Shown here: in pieces, positions 30,298 to 41,403 of the stretch
Position numbering within the stretch: position 1 is the stretch's first letter
Layout: each line of letters starts with the position of its first letter
Source of the DNA: Phytophthora colocasiae
Taxonomy: Eukaryota; Oomycota; Peronosporomycetes; Peronosporales; Peronosporaceae
Assembly (NCBI GenBank): GCA_018806915.1
Contig: JAGKQI010000020.1
Coordinates: 806,001-870,000 of the forward strand
Direction: 5' to 3'
DNA length: 64,000 nucleotides
Position numbers and translations under genes: made by a program
Notes under the pieces: generated by a model
What the model was told of the DNA's origin: nothing
What the model saw: the letters and a program-made list of their open reading frames with translations, nothing else
Database searches by the model: none

Positions 30298-33003
30298 ATG
30301 CGGGTACTTGCCTCGGTTCTATCGCTTACGCTCGCTACAACTGCGGTCGATGCGCTCACCAATTTAAAAAGTGAATGGGACGCATACACCAGTGCATTGG
30401 TGATCCCCGAAGTGATCGACATGACAGGCGGCGGCAACATCGAGATGCAGATCGGTCGCGCCTCGCACAACTGGACGGAGGATGGTTCTGTATCGGGTGA
30501 CATCTACGGCTACGCGCTTAAGAACGCCACACCAACGTTCCCTGGTCCAACGATCAAGGTCGCTCGTGGTGTCCCCATTTCGGTCACATGGTTTAACGAG
30601 CTGCCAGCACCACATCTTCTTGATGACTACGTGGAGACGAGTATTGCCATCGCCGAATCACATTGTTATCCGTACTGTGGTGTGCCAACTGTTGTGCATG
30701 TCCACGGACTGGAATCACCGGCCAAGTACGATGGCTTGCCGACAAGAACGATTTACAGCAACCAGTCACAAAAATTTGTGTACCTCAACAACCAGTCTGC
30801 GTCTACCAAATTGTATCATGACCACGCCAATGGACTAACGAGATTGAATGCGTGGGCGGGACTCATGGGTGTTTATATTGTCAACGACGCTGATACAGAG
30901 GCCGAAATCAACGTGGACGTGGAGACCGACATCCCTATCATGATCGCTGATCGGTTGATCAACGAGACGGGTGCGCTGATGTACTCGGACGACAACTGCC
31001 AGACCGGCATCACGCGTTGGGTACCTGAATCGTACGGTTCAGTGAATACAGTGAATGGTGTCGTCATGCCATTTGTCGATGTTCCACCGGCCCAGGTTCG
31101 CCTCCGAATCACTAATGGTGCAAACGCTCGTCATTACAATTTGACGGTGCCTTTTGCTGGTCAATGCAAGCTAATCGCCAAGGATTCTGGGTTTGTGAAG
31201 GTGCCTGAGGATGTACCGTCACAATTGGTGATCTTTCCTTTCGAGCGGGTGGAATTGTTCTGCGATTTTACAAATGAGGAGGACGGCGCGACTTATGACA
31301 TTGTCGACCTCCCAACGGTTGCGGTCACTACGACGTATGATGCCCGAGTGATGCAGTTCCGTGTTTCTGCAAATTTGAAGACGGATACTATGACAGCGCG
31401 CACCTTGCCATCAACTCTGGTGAAGCGCAAAGACCTGAAAAAGCTGTACCAGGAACTTGGCGGTAAGAACCGCTCAGTTCTTCTGGGTGAGATGGACGTG
31501 TCGTTGAACTGTCCGACGAAGAGTTTGATTCGATATCGTGGAATGGAGATCAACTCCACCACCATTAAGAACACGCTTGCTTGCACAAAAGGGAAAGTGG
31601 AGAAATGGCATTTTCAGAACCCGACGGATGATCCACACCCATTTCATTGGCACCTCGTAAATGCACAGTGTGGCGCCAGTGAAGATGAGGTCGACACTAA
31701 TGCGCTCAAAGATGTGGTGGTCATCCCAAGTGCAGGGCTGGACCGTGCCTCTACGACGGTGACTCAGATCTGCTACGTAGCTTGCACTCCCGACGAGTTT
31801 CTCGTTGAGGACAGTGATCGATCACCTACTGACTACGGATTTGACACCTCGGAACCGTATGTAGCGCACTGCCACATGCTCGAACACGAAGAAAACAACA
31901 TGATGAGTCTGTTTCAGCTTACTGATGGTGACGATGACGCGCCGAATGACGATGGATCGACCTCCACCACAAACGAAATCACGACTTCAGTGATCGTGTC
32001 TGCTATGGGCATGAGTGTTCTCGGAGCTATCGCTACATCAATGTCCATTCTTGTGATTTCAGTCGAGAAGCTCATGTTCCTAGGCAATCCACGATCTCTC
32101 TCAGTGGCGTTTGCGCTGTCTGCTGGTGTCATGATTTTCATCGCGTTTGCCGACCTGTGGATGGAAGCTGTCACGTTCTACAGAGCTGCATATACTACTG
32201 GTGGAACTGCTGACCCAGAGGCATATGAAACAGGAGCGACCTCAGCAAGTGCAGGTGTATGTGACAATACGTGTGCAGGTAATGCCTGGCTTACCACCAT
32301 GGGAGCATTCCTATTCGGAATGGCTTGTATTCTTCCTGTAGAGTACATTGTTCACATGACCGTGGAGAAAAAGGGCTCGTATTGGGATCAGCAAAACGAG
32401 AAAGAAGAGGATATCGAGGTGGCGAGTGCTAATACTTCGCCATGCGTAATGGAATCGCGTCGTAACATGAACCTGCTTGAGACGGGCAGTAATGAGGACG
32501 CCAAACTCTTGGCTGCGGCTCAGCGGCAGAAGGAGCAGTACCGACAAGCTGGCATGATGACAGGGATCGCAATTGCCATTCACAATTTCCCTGAGGGTCT
32601 AGCACTCTTTGTTTCATCGTTGCAAGGGATGGAGACTGGGATCATTCTTTCACTCGGAATCATTTTGCACAACCTGCCCGAAGGTGTGGCAATTGCTGCG
32701 CCTGTGTACTACTCTACTGGAAGCAAGCTCCAAGCGTTTAAATGGACTGCTATCAGTGGTATTGCACAACCGATGGGTGCTGCTGTAGGTTGGGCAGCTG
32801 TATCGGGTGGCCTAAGTTACGCTCTGCGAGCAACTCTATATGCTGTGGTGGCTGGTATGTTGGTGTGTATAGCAGCGAAAGAACTGCTACCAGGAGCCTA
32901 CCGGTTCGACCCCAAAGGCAAGTACTTTGTGCTATCGTTCTTCTGTGGCATCTCTATTATTGCGTGCAGCATGGTGCTGATCCATTATGCTGGTTCAGAC
33001 TAG
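30298..33003 (+). CDS. multicopper oxidase fused to ZIP metal transporter
   Basis: 901 residues in one exon. A signal peptide (about 1-20) leads into a CotA/bilirubin-oxidase-type multicopper oxidase. All four copper motifs are visible: VHVHGLES (about 132), LYHDHANG (about 173), HPFHWHL (about 448) and HCHMLEHE (about 524). A Ser/Thr/Asp linker (about 540-560) joins it to a ZIP transporter with about 8 helices. These include the paired metal-site helices IHNFPEGLALF (about 762) and LHNLPEGVAIA (about 792), with a charged cytosolic loop between. The oxidase should face outside or lumen. Oxidase plus transporter in one chain recalls the Fet3-Ftr1 ferroxidase-permease pair, so oxidation-coupled Fe, Mn or Cu uptake or handling is plausible. 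ZIP normally moves divalent metal, so the oxidase might also serve protection. Domains are certain; the coupling is inference. Confidence 0.9.
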   Translation: MRVLASVLSLTLATTAVDALTNLKSEWDAYTSALVIPEVIDMTGGGNIEMQIGRASHNWTEDGSVSGDIYGYALKNATPTFPGPTIKVARGVPISVTWFNELPAPHLLDDYVETSIAIAESHCYPYCGVPTVVHVHGLESPAKYDGLPTRTIYSNQSQKFVYLNNQSASTKLYHDHANGLTRLNAWAGLMGVYIVNDADTEAEINVDVETDIPIMIADRLINETGALMYSDDNCQTGITRWVPESYGSVNTVNGVVMPFVDVPPAQVRLRITNGANARHYNLTVPFAGQCKLIAKDSGFVKVPEDVPSQLVIFPFERVELFCDFTNEEDGATYDIVDLPTVAVTTTYDARVMQFRVSANLKTDTMTARTLPSTLVKRKDLKKLYQELGGKNRSVLLGEMDVSLNCPTKSLIRYRGMEINSTTIKNTLACTKGKVEKWHFQNPTDDPHPFHWHLVNAQCGASEDEVDTNALKDVVVIPSAGLDRASTTVTQICYVACTPDEFLVEDSDRSPTDYGFDTSEPYVAHCHMLEHEENNMMSLFQLTDGDDDAPNDDGSTSTTNEITTSVIVSAMGMSVLGAIATSMSILVISVEKLMFLGNPRSLSVAFALSAGVMIFIAFADLWMEAVTFYRAAYTTGGTADPEAYETGATSASAGVCDNTCAGNAWLTTMGAFLFGMACILPVEYIVHMTVEKKGSYWDQQNEKEEDIEVASANTSPCVMESRRNMNLLETGSNEDAKLLAAAQRQKEQYRQAGMMTGIAIAIHNFPEGLALFVSSLQGMETGIILSLGIILHNLPEGVAIAAPVYYSTGSKLQAFKWTAISGIAQPMGAAVGWAAVSGGLSYALRATLYAVVAGMLVCIAAKELLPGAYRFDPKGKYFVLSFFCGISIIACSMVLIHYAGSD

Positions 33004-33438
33004 TTTTAATATTGAAGTATCTTTGTTGGAATGCATGTTAGTGTTTTTGATAGCCAGGTGCCTAGTCTTTGCTTTGGAAGCAGTTGTTGTTGAGATTTTG
33101 TAAGAAGGTAAAACGCTAAGAGGTTGAGGACCTGCTGCGACTCGGTTGTTAACGCGAATGATACGATTCCGCGGTGTGTCCGATTGATTGAGTTGGTGGG
33201 TTGTACTGTATCAGAAGACGCGGCTGCGGTACCCACGTTGATGTCCAAATCTTCTGAAGCCAAGATCTTTGCTAAACGACTGCAACTTTGGTGCCAACCT
33301 TAGTTTCCACCTCACTTTCAAATTTGCCAAGTCATAAACAAGAGAGTCTGGACGGGGGAACCGCTCCGTGCCGTTGCAAAGGTCGTATGGACGACGTAGA
33401 CCACGGTCAGCTCTGCCTAACACGGCATTTACAAGTAA
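33004..33438. other. non-coding stretch before the Fanzor locus
   Basis: No gene supported. Short minus-strand frames here give no recognisable protein. The left boundary of the Fanzor-carrying element should lie in this stretch but I found no clear terminal repeat. Confidence 0.4.
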
Positions 33439-33618
33439 AGTAAAGTAAGCTCTGACTCTGAATGCCAAGTACGACCCAAATGCCAACGTCGCGGTGGTGG
33501 GTGGCCAGGCCTTCGTAAGCGGCTAATAGACGCGCTCCAGCAACTTCGGGTGCTCATCTTCGTTCACGTCGAAAACCCAACGAAATGCTTAGAGATACGC
33601 TTAACCCTATTGCGATAC

Positions 33619-33702
33619 AGGGGCGCTCACAGCGACCTTTAATGCCTTTTTCAAAACACGGTGAAAAATATCGCTACAAAAGGGCGCTGTGAGCGCCCTT
33701 TT
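33619..33702. repeat. left subterminal palindromes of the piggyBac element
   Basis: Two related palindromes. The outer one, 33619-33640, is imperfect (GGGGCGCTCACAGCGACC). The inner one, 33678-33702, is perfect, with 11-bp arms AAAAGGGCGCT / AGCGCCCTTTT around GTG. Counterparts occur at the right end, so these are likely transposase-binding sites. Confidence 0.7.
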
Positions 33703-33951
33703 GCATAAATTACAAAAAAAAGATATCTTGTTTTGAAAATGATTAATTTCCACCAATCAAAATGATGTGATATAAACGACGGCTTGAGCAAAGATTTAAC
33801 ATGTTGTCTTGTTGTGTAAAAACCATACCTTTCCCATCTTGACTCGTATCCTAACGCTGGAGGACCACGTATTTTATCATACAAACTTTCATATACATGC
33901 ACGAAGTGTTAGCCCATTCATTTTTTAAGATACACGCATTTTTCAAGCTGC

Positions 33952-35210
33952 ATGAGGACTAAGTTCCTCGATTGGGAAGACAAAGCGCTTGTGCAGCTAG
34001 CTGCTGAGTTCGAGCGCCAGGGAATCCGAATTACGTGGAGTTATGTAGCGCGCCGTATGGCTCAATCGAAACGAACAGGGCGTGAGCTACAACTACGTAT
34101 GGCTAGTCTGAAGCGGACACACGGACGAAGGCTGGCCCAGTTCCCGCGCTGCTTCTTCGGCAGATTCTCCACGCCCTCTTCCGGGCGTAGACAAGCTCTC
34201 GCAGATAATCAAGTGACTCGACCGTATAACCCACTTTTTGTTGGTCCAGGTGTTGCAGTCGAACTGCCAAGAAACAACGGCAGCCCAGTACCAAACATTT
34301 CTGGGCTTGTGACGGGTGCAAGACCAGCGCGTTGTGGTGAAGACCAACGTGTACGTGATTGTGATGGCAACCTCCAGAAGTGGCTTGTATCGCATCATCT
34401 GAACCACATGTATGTACGCAAGTTATCAGCCATGGAAGTGGTGAATTACGAAAATCTAGCGTCGTTCAAATTGGGAATGCTAACTGCGAAAGTGGTGTCG
34501 ATGGCTGTAGTCGTGAATCGAGCGATGGAAGAGGTGGTCGGGATGAAACCGGTGGAAAGGCTTCTAGGCGAGTCCATACTGAAGAGGAAGCTGCATGCCT
34601 ACTTCAAGCAATGTTTGGAGATGTTAGGCCCAAGGATATCCGCCAAAAGACTGGCCGGCCACAAGAAAATGCTGGAGAAATTCTACCCGCCGGTGTTGCT
34701 GTGATGATCAAGACCATTGGCCCTCTTCGACCAAGAGATGTCTTCTTAGACATCGGTGCTGGAATTGGAAATGTGCTGTGTCAAGTGGCGTTGACCACTG
34801 ACGTTGGTATTTGTGCTGGAATCGAAATGCGGAAGGAGCTCTGTGACCTAGCTACGGAACGGATTGAGCTCCATACAAAAGGCCTTCCTAGTCTGAAGAA
34901 GGTTGCACTGAAGTGCATCGATGTACGGGATGCTGCGTTATCGCGAAAATCACCAGCGAGCAATGCAACTGTGATATTTGCAAATGTCTTCCTCTTCGAA
35001 GAGGACGCGAAATTGGTCGTCACACACGAGCTTGGAGCCATGGAAAAGGCTCGAATTGTTGTTGCCACCTCATTGTTTTGTCCTAGGCACCGAGCGACAT
35101 GCACGCAGCCATTCTGTAAAAATTGGCAATTAGTCCGTCGGTTCGATGCAGCATGTAGCTGGAAATCTGCTTTGCACCCTATGTATATGTACGAACGTAG
35201 GACGGAATGA
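33952..35210 (+). CDS. SANT domain + DOT1-like methyltransferase, transposon cargo
   Basis: Two overlapping frames form one probable gene. The first (33952-34704) encodes a SANT/Myb-like domain (FLDWEDKALVQLAAEF, ITWSYVARRM, LQLRMASLKRTHGR) and a helical middle. The second takes over around 34560-34600 and encodes a class I SAM methyltransferase of DOT1 type: GRPQENAGEILPAGV, motif I VFLDIGAGIGNVLCQVAL, the acidic GIE motif and ATVIFANVFLF. The switch needs either a short intron or a one-base frameshift; I could not decide. DOT1 enzymes methylate histone H3 Lys79. A SANT domain could bring the enzyme to chromatin or to the element. TAAAATAAAGACTT just after the stop contains a polyadenylation signal. 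It lies wholly inside the piggyBac element. Histone specificity is by homology only. Confidence 0.65.
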
Positions 35211-35446
35211 AAACTAAAATAAAGACTTCAATCATCGCGGTGGTGCTTTTAATGATCTGGGTTCTTCTCATATGCCTGTTGTGCTGCCCGAGATACTCAA
35301 ATACTTGTACCAGCGAAGGCAAGGTCTAACCTCGGCAACTACCAAGTGCAACACTCGAAAACGTAAAGCTAAAAGATAGTGTGCGCAAAACTGAGTGAGG
35401 TTTGTCCAGTGTTTGGCTCGGGCCGTGCGGTGAACTCTGACAACTA

Positions 35447-36478
35447 CTACACAAGTACAACTATTAGAAGCTCTACGGGTAAAAAGGGAACGATCGCATT
35501 CAAGTCGTCAACTGCATCTTCATTAACGTAGGTGCCGTGGTGGAGGCGTCCGTGTCGAAAGTCTGGGCCTTCTCGGCTGGCCGTCTCATCGCCGACATCG
35601 CGTCCGGCACGGCCACGGGAACCATCGGCGCGGAGCTGACGCCGCCAGCACATGCGTGGCATCCTGGGTCTGGGTCTGCAGATCTCCGTGACCATCGACA
35701 TCCTGTTCCCGGCCATCACCTTCTTCTTCGCCACGAGTTCCAGCTGGCTGTATCTCCTCTTGAACGTACCAATATCATCCACACACACAAAGCACGTCTT
35801 CACTTTAGCGGGGACCACGAGCTGACTGCGTCTTCCGAACGTCTGGTTAGCCACGCGCTTCATGTTCACGTACTTCTTAAGATGTTCGAGACTCATGAGT
35901 CGCTGCCGCAGTCCTTTAGCCGCCATCCACTGGGGTACCTTTCCTTTCAAGTCTGTATACACCGCCTGTACAATATCCAGCGTCTTGCGGTCTCTCTTGC
36001 TCTCAATGAACACGATACCCAAGCGGTACATGCTTCCCCTCACAAAGCCGTGGGTCTTCTCCATATCTGGACAGCTCTTTATCTTCATCGAGTGTAAGCA
36101 ACGAGCAAAGCCCCTTCATTCATCAGGTAACGCAAAGCGGCGCTGAATCTCCAAGTAGCAGTAGTCTCTGTTGCGCAAAGTACGGTGAGCGTACTGCTGA
36201 TCAGCGAATACCAATGAACCCGACCTTGACGTTCTCCACTCGAATACTATCCATTTTCTTTGTGTATTCCCATTTGAGACCGTCCTGGAACTGCTCGTCG
36301 TCGCTATCGAGGCTAGAGCCGGTGCTGTTGAAGGCCTCTCTGGCGGAGAAGCGCAGTGACTAGAGCTGGTGCTGTCGAAGGCCTCCCCGACGGAGAAGCG
36401 CAGTAGCTCGGAGAACGACGGGCAGTTGAACTTCTTCCATTTGGGCTGCTTGGACCGGCTAAAGTGCGGGAGGGACAT
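35447..36478 (-). pseudogene. START-domain-type protein gene, broken
   Basis: Minus-strand reading gives two collinear pieces in the same frame. The first (36478-36119, MSLPHFSRSKQPKWKK ... YLEIQRRFALPDE) and the second (36088 on, IKSCPDMEKTHGFVRGSMYR ... DRKTLDIVQAVYTDLKGK) match the START-like proteins common in oomycetes. An in-frame TGA at 36116-36118 sits where a tryptophan codon would be expected (ALPDE-stop-RGFARCLHS). After about residue 200 the reading loses resemblance, so the 3' part is probably shifted. START domains bind lipids; this copy should be inactive. A 47-bp tandem duplication lies inside its 5' part (36314-36407). Confidence 0.65.
36314..36407. repeat. 47-bp tandem duplication
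   Basis: Two copies of a 47-bp unit starting TAGAGCCGGTGCTGTTGAAG and TAGAGCTGGTGCTGTCGAAG; they differ at a few positions, so the duplication is not recent. It lies in the START pseudogene. Confidence 0.75.
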
Positions 36479-36480
36479 GA

Positions 36481-36660
36481 TACAATTTGTAGTAGAGATT
36501 CATATGATATGAAACTATACAATTTGTAGTAGAGATGCATATGATATGAACCTATACAATTTGTAGTAGAGATGCATATGATGGTATTGAATATACAGCT
36601 AATAGAAGAGATGCACATGATTTATTACTTTACAATTTGTGGTATACTTGCATATCATTG
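36481..36660. repeat. 37-bp tandem repeat, three copies plus decayed remnant
   Basis: Units begin TACAATTTGTAGTAGAGAT at 36481, 36518 and 36555, each 37 bp. A degraded fourth TACAATTTGTGGTATAC lies at 36631. AT-rich, non-coding, just upstream of the START pseudogene. Confidence 0.85.
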
Positions 36661-37240
36661 CTGCCATTCAAACTTTCTTGCTAAAATACAACTCGGATCA
36701 CAAGGATGGATGCTGGCCGTCGTTCCCCCTCAGCCCAGCGCAGATCCGGTACCACCTGGCCAAATCCAATACCCCCAGATATTTAAAGTGTGCTGCTCAT
36801 GGACGTGAGCATCCTCCCTAAGAGCGCACCGATGCATTGAACGTGAACGTGGAGACAAGTGCTGTGATGCAACCAACCGTCCAAGGTGACTCATAGTCAT
36901 TGCTGGACCAGTGGAATCGTTGCTGCTTCACCGGCTAGATCTACACCATTTTGCAGCACTGCACTACGTTGATCCAAGATATCGAAAAAGAGTCAAGACA
37001 TGCAGAGGCATAGTGCATTGCTAAGGTTCTAGATTCCTCAGTGGAAGAGTGGGTATCAAATGTAGCTAAGCGATATACTTACATTTTGCTACTCCTACAG
37101 ATCCAACTGCAACCAGGAGAACGTACTCGCAACGCTGCTAAAGGAGAAGTTCTCCACAGGGTAATGCTGTGTTCTGTTGGGTCAGTGGATTCTTGTTGCT
37201 GACCGATGTGCTCTTACGTCAGACTGTTAATGGCTCGTGT
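36661..37240. other. non-coding interior of the piggyBac element
   Basis: No convincing coding sequence or RNA seen; probably the degraded 5' part of the aldo/keto reductase copy and its former flank. Confidence 0.4.
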
Positions 37241-37270
37241 GTATCAACTGCATCCCGTCTGAGGTGATCC

Positions 37271-37841
37271 ATGAGCTGCCTGGTCGACGTCATGAATAGG
37301 GAGTTAGTACACTGGGTGTCGCTCGTCATCACCACGAAAGCTTTCTTCGGAGCGAAACGATTCGACTTGGCAGATCCGAACGACCTCGGACTCAGCAGCA
37401 AACACATCGTTGGAGGTGCTAAGGGATCGCTCAAGCGCCCACAACTCGACTACGTCGACGTCATCTTCTTCCGCCAACCTGACCCGTACACGCCGATTGA
37501 GGAGACTGTACGAGCATGAAACTTCGTTATCGAGAAAGGTTTGGCGTTCTACTGGGTCATAAGCTCTTGGAAGTCGGCCTATGTCACAGGAGCGTGTGAT
37601 CGCCGACCGTTTTGGACTGATCCGTCCCATCGTGGATCAGCCCGAGTACAGTTTGTTGGAGCGGACGAGGGTGGCACACGAGTACGTGGACTTGTACCCG
37701 AAGCTGAAGCTCGGTCTTACCTCGTGGTCTCCGCTTGCTTTCGGAATCCTGATGGGGAATACAGTACTTGCACGCCCGAAGGCTCCCGCATGGAGATCAC
37801 CGGATTCTACGACCCTAAGTGAAGCACCGAAGACGAAGTAG
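37271..37841 (+). pseudogene. aldo/keto reductase (K+ channel beta-subunit-like), broken
   Basis: Fragments in at least two frames align in order with the Kv-beta-like aldo/keto reductases of oomycetes. The first piece reads [37 protein letters not shown] and [10 protein letters not shown] then [13 protein letters not shown], and ends in a TGA at 37517-37519. The next continues NFVIEKGLAFYW after the stop. The frame then shifts to IADRFGLIRPIVDQPEYSLL, VDLYPKLKLGLTSWSPLAFG. The N-terminal strand with the start is missing. Stops and shifts make it inactive. It sits between the START and transposase remnants, in the cargo part of the element. Confidence 0.7.
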
Positions 37842-37981
37842 TGCAGACGACGAGCTGATACAGGTGAAGATGAAGACGGAGGTATTCAAATGAGTTTTTT
37901 ACTACATGTTAATTTGGCGAACTGCTGTTGGTTTGTGCGCAGGTTTCGCGTCTACGACTTCGAGCTGTTGCCTCAACCTTG

Positions 37982-40715
37982 CTAGCGCTGAACTTCGACA
38001 GATATTGCCTTTGCTCGTAAAGAGCCCTTGAGGTAAATAAAATCGATGATAACGCTCCCAACAAGTCCAAGTTGTATCAGGACACGTCCACGGCTTGTGG
38101 CCTCGCGATGAACACCACTGCAGAGACACACACCGTGTGTATGACAGTAGTTGGTAATTTCTGTAGGATATCTACCTTCCCATCTGCATATAATGCAGCG
38201 GCGGCGTTTTCGACTTTTGTCTTCGTATACTTGCTTAGATGTCACCGAGGCACAGGCAATTACAGATGGACCGCTATGTCCCTGGTTGGGTCGGGAACCT
38301 AGTGGTGTAGTTCCTGTCGACTGGCCAGCCTCAATGTCATGCGGTATCCGGCTTCCAAATAGCATCTGACCTTCGCTTGCCACTTCTTTCCAATGACCAT
38401 TGATGAGTTCGTGTACGAGTTCCGTCATAAAGACGCGGTGGGGGTCACGGGTGATATAGTTCGGTCTGACAAGACGTCGCGTCAAAAATGCATTGGCCCT
38501 CGCGACATCAATCAAGGCCAGTGCCAGCTTCTTGTGCCAGCGCTTGAATGAGTGTCCATCTTCAATAGAAAACCGCCCTCGAATCTGATCCAAGCGGTCT
38601 ACGCCCTGCATGTTACTGTTATAGGCCCGAATGCATGTGGGAGCAGTAAACTCAACGTGTTCGTGGGCTACCATGCGCGTTACGGTAGATACTGAGGAAG
38701 CGTCCGCGGTCGAGACCATATTCACGATATTCCCGTCGCACCAAGAGGCTGCTACCATGCGATGCTCTAACGAGACTGCCAGGCGTAAATCTCCGCGGGT
38801 ACAATTGTCGTGATCTTTGTCAAGGATCGTGTGCCCTGGGAAATGCTTGCTGTTGGTTCGGATTGTTCCCCGTCCATAAAGGCCTTTAATTCGGAGTTCC
38901 TGGAGTAGTTGCACCGAAGTGTAGTAGTTATCCATGTTCAGCACTCGATTTGTTCCAAATAACGGGCGTGCGACCTCTAATACGTGCTGCCGAATCTTGG
39001 CGACTTTTTCCAACTCTTCTCGCAGTTGCTCCGTCTCATTCGCCGTAACCACCCCTTCAAGTCGATCCGCAATGTCAGACTTATTGCAGTGCAATCGGTA
39101 GTTTAATGCAATCCAGCTTGTAGAACAGCACAACATGTACAGCCTAAAATGATACTTTCCAGTAGGCTTCGTAGGGTTGAAAACGATGAGATGGCGACCT
39201 TGACGCGATCTACAAGCGACGCTGGCCTCATCCAAAGCGACATCACGCCCAACAACCACATACTTGTCGCCTGTCACCTTCAGTAGATTCAATAGCGGGC
39301 GGATTCGAGCAGCAGCGTCTTTGTGTAAGTTAGTGGGATTTGCGTTGAAGCTGAGACAACGTCTAAAGAGTTTGAAGCGGTTTAGACTCATTACACCATC
39401 CAGAGACGTCGTACATCCACCAAATATGCGATCTTCTGGTTGTGGTCCCCAATAGTTTGAGTATTCCCTTTGTCGTTTAAAGCCATGAAAAAAAGAATTC
39501 CAATAAACGTCATCAATTCAGGTAGCCTGAACGGGCTTGATATCCGGATCCCCTTGATGATGGCATACTGGTTCGTCTCGTGAAGGACTTGCCTCGAGAA
39601 ATACAAAGGAATATACGCGAAGAAGCACGAACAGGCCGAGCGCTCAAACATGTACTTGTACTCAGGTCGAATACGCGTCTTGGTAGTGCCATCTGCGTGG
39701 GTGTATAAATCCATCGGCTCATCAACTTAGTCATCAGGGGTAAACCGCATGTTTCGTATTGCTTCAACTTCAGCTAGGTTCGATGTAAGCTGCGCAGGAA
39801 ACTCGTACTCGTAATACTCGCCGGCTACATCCAGGTCAGCTGCATCACCAACTTCCAATACATCAGCCCCAGCCGAATCAGTCAACACGGCCCACTCCGG
39901 GTTCTTCAGGTGTGTAACCGAACGATAATTTTCAATGCCTGCTTGAACCAAGCCCACGTTGATATGCTCCACAGCGCTTTGAAAATGTGTGTCCAACCAC
40001 CGAATTTGAAACAGCGACGCAAATCTTCCTTTCGTTGGGCGACGGCAGACTCGACCGACGATAAACGCTGTTCCAATCACTCTATAACACTTCGCCTTCA
40101 TCCACTCTTCTTGTGCAGGCGAGAACGCCACCAATTTGTCAATAAAAATATCCTCCAAAAGAGTCAAAGGAGCCCTGGTAGGTGTTTCTGCAATATACAC
40201 ATGATTAGAGTAGCAACCTTTCACTAAGAAACCTCACATGTAGTTCGCACCTTGTCTGTGGCCAGTACCCGCCGGAATTCTACCAACGCTATCAACTTCT
40301 TCGGCTTCAACGTCAATGACTTCTCGTCTGTTGTGAGTTTCGTCATCCGTAGCAGCGACCCGACCGCGTCCTTCACCAACCACAGCTTCGTACGGGCCGT
40401 CGCGAGTACTTCGGCCGTCTGCCAACAGAAATCACAGTTAAAATCGTAGCGTGGTGTTCCACCCTTCACGCGTTCCTACCTTTATCCCTGCCCGTACCGG
40501 CAGAATTGCGATTGACGCCCTCAACCTCGACAGCATCAACGTCGATGATCTCACCGCCCTCGTCATGTACACCACCCGTTGCGGGGCTTCGACCTCGGAT
40601 CTGTGCGCCATTGCCGTCTAGAACTGATTCAACGTCGGTGATACCGCTGCTGTGGTCGTGTTCTCCACTCGTAGCAGTACCACGACCTCGACCTTCGCCA
40701 CGAACTCGACCGCGA

Positions 40716-40754
<39 letters not shown>

Positions 40755-41403
40755 TGGCCACCCCCACCTTCTCGTCCGCGGCCTCGTAAACGAACGTCGT
40801 CACGAGATCGATCGACGTCTATCAGCAGCAAACGCACGTTAGATTAGCAACTTTAAATGCTGCAACACTACACACCTACTCACCTCGTGCCTGGCCGGTA
40901 CTGACGGAACTGCCACCAATGCTCACAGCCACGTCTTGTTCGCCACTCGTAGCAGCAATTTGATCTCGTCTCTGACTACGTCCACCATAGCGCCCTTGAT
41001 CTTTCTGGTCTCCACGGGTACTATTGTCGTCTGTCACCAGCACACATAATGTTAGATCAGTACCTTAACGTATTCCGCATTGCATTGCACCTGTGTCCGT
41101 CGAATCAAAGAACGCTTCTGGCGTTACAAAACGTAGGACTGCTTCTTCCCCGAGGAGAAAGTCCTCTCCTTCTAACCCTCTTGGGTTTCCACCAGGCTTT
41201 ACGTAGCGATACCGACTCTCCAGTCCTGTCGGTGGCTTCGAAGTCCACCCTTCCCTTCGTAACTGGACCCAGGCATGCCTAAACTCGATCAACCCGCAGC
41301 TTGTGTTTGATGGTGTCTCCGACACAGAAGATCTGGTAACACGCGTTCGCTTGCTTGGATGGGGGGCCTGCGTCGCCTTGGTGCGCTTCCTAGTTCCAGA
41401 CAT
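37982..41403 (-). pseudogene. piggyBac transposase, multi-exon, broken
   Basis: The gene begins at ATG 41403 (MSGTRKRTKATQAPHPSKR). Three following exons encode Arg/Gly/Asp-rich, mutually similar modules (about 41041-40885, 40826-40490, 40410-40250), each joined in the same phase. The DDE domain starts near TPTRAPLTLLEDIFIDKL. The DDE_Tnp_1_7 catalytic parts are visible: VALDEASVACRSRQGRH, VLNMDNYYTSVQLLQELR, SWCDGNIVNMVSTADAS. A C-terminal Cys/His cross-brace (CIICRWEGRYP ... CHTHGVCLCSGVH) follows. Two lesions are seen: an in-frame TAA at 39727-39729 (in TPDD-stop-VDEP) and a one-base loss near 39468-39475, after which the frame reads NYWGPQPEDRIFGG and then VMSLNRFKLFRR. Without readthrough it makes no active transposase, so the element is probably non-autonomous now. 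Confidence 0.85.

Noticed and set aside
33006..33486. Two minus-strand frames as the lost 3' end of membrane-protein copy 2
   Set aside because: No similarity to the corresponding part of copy 1.
36481..36660. 37-bp repeats as a possible CRISPR array
   Set aside because: Units are contiguous with no unique spacers and the genome is eukaryotic.
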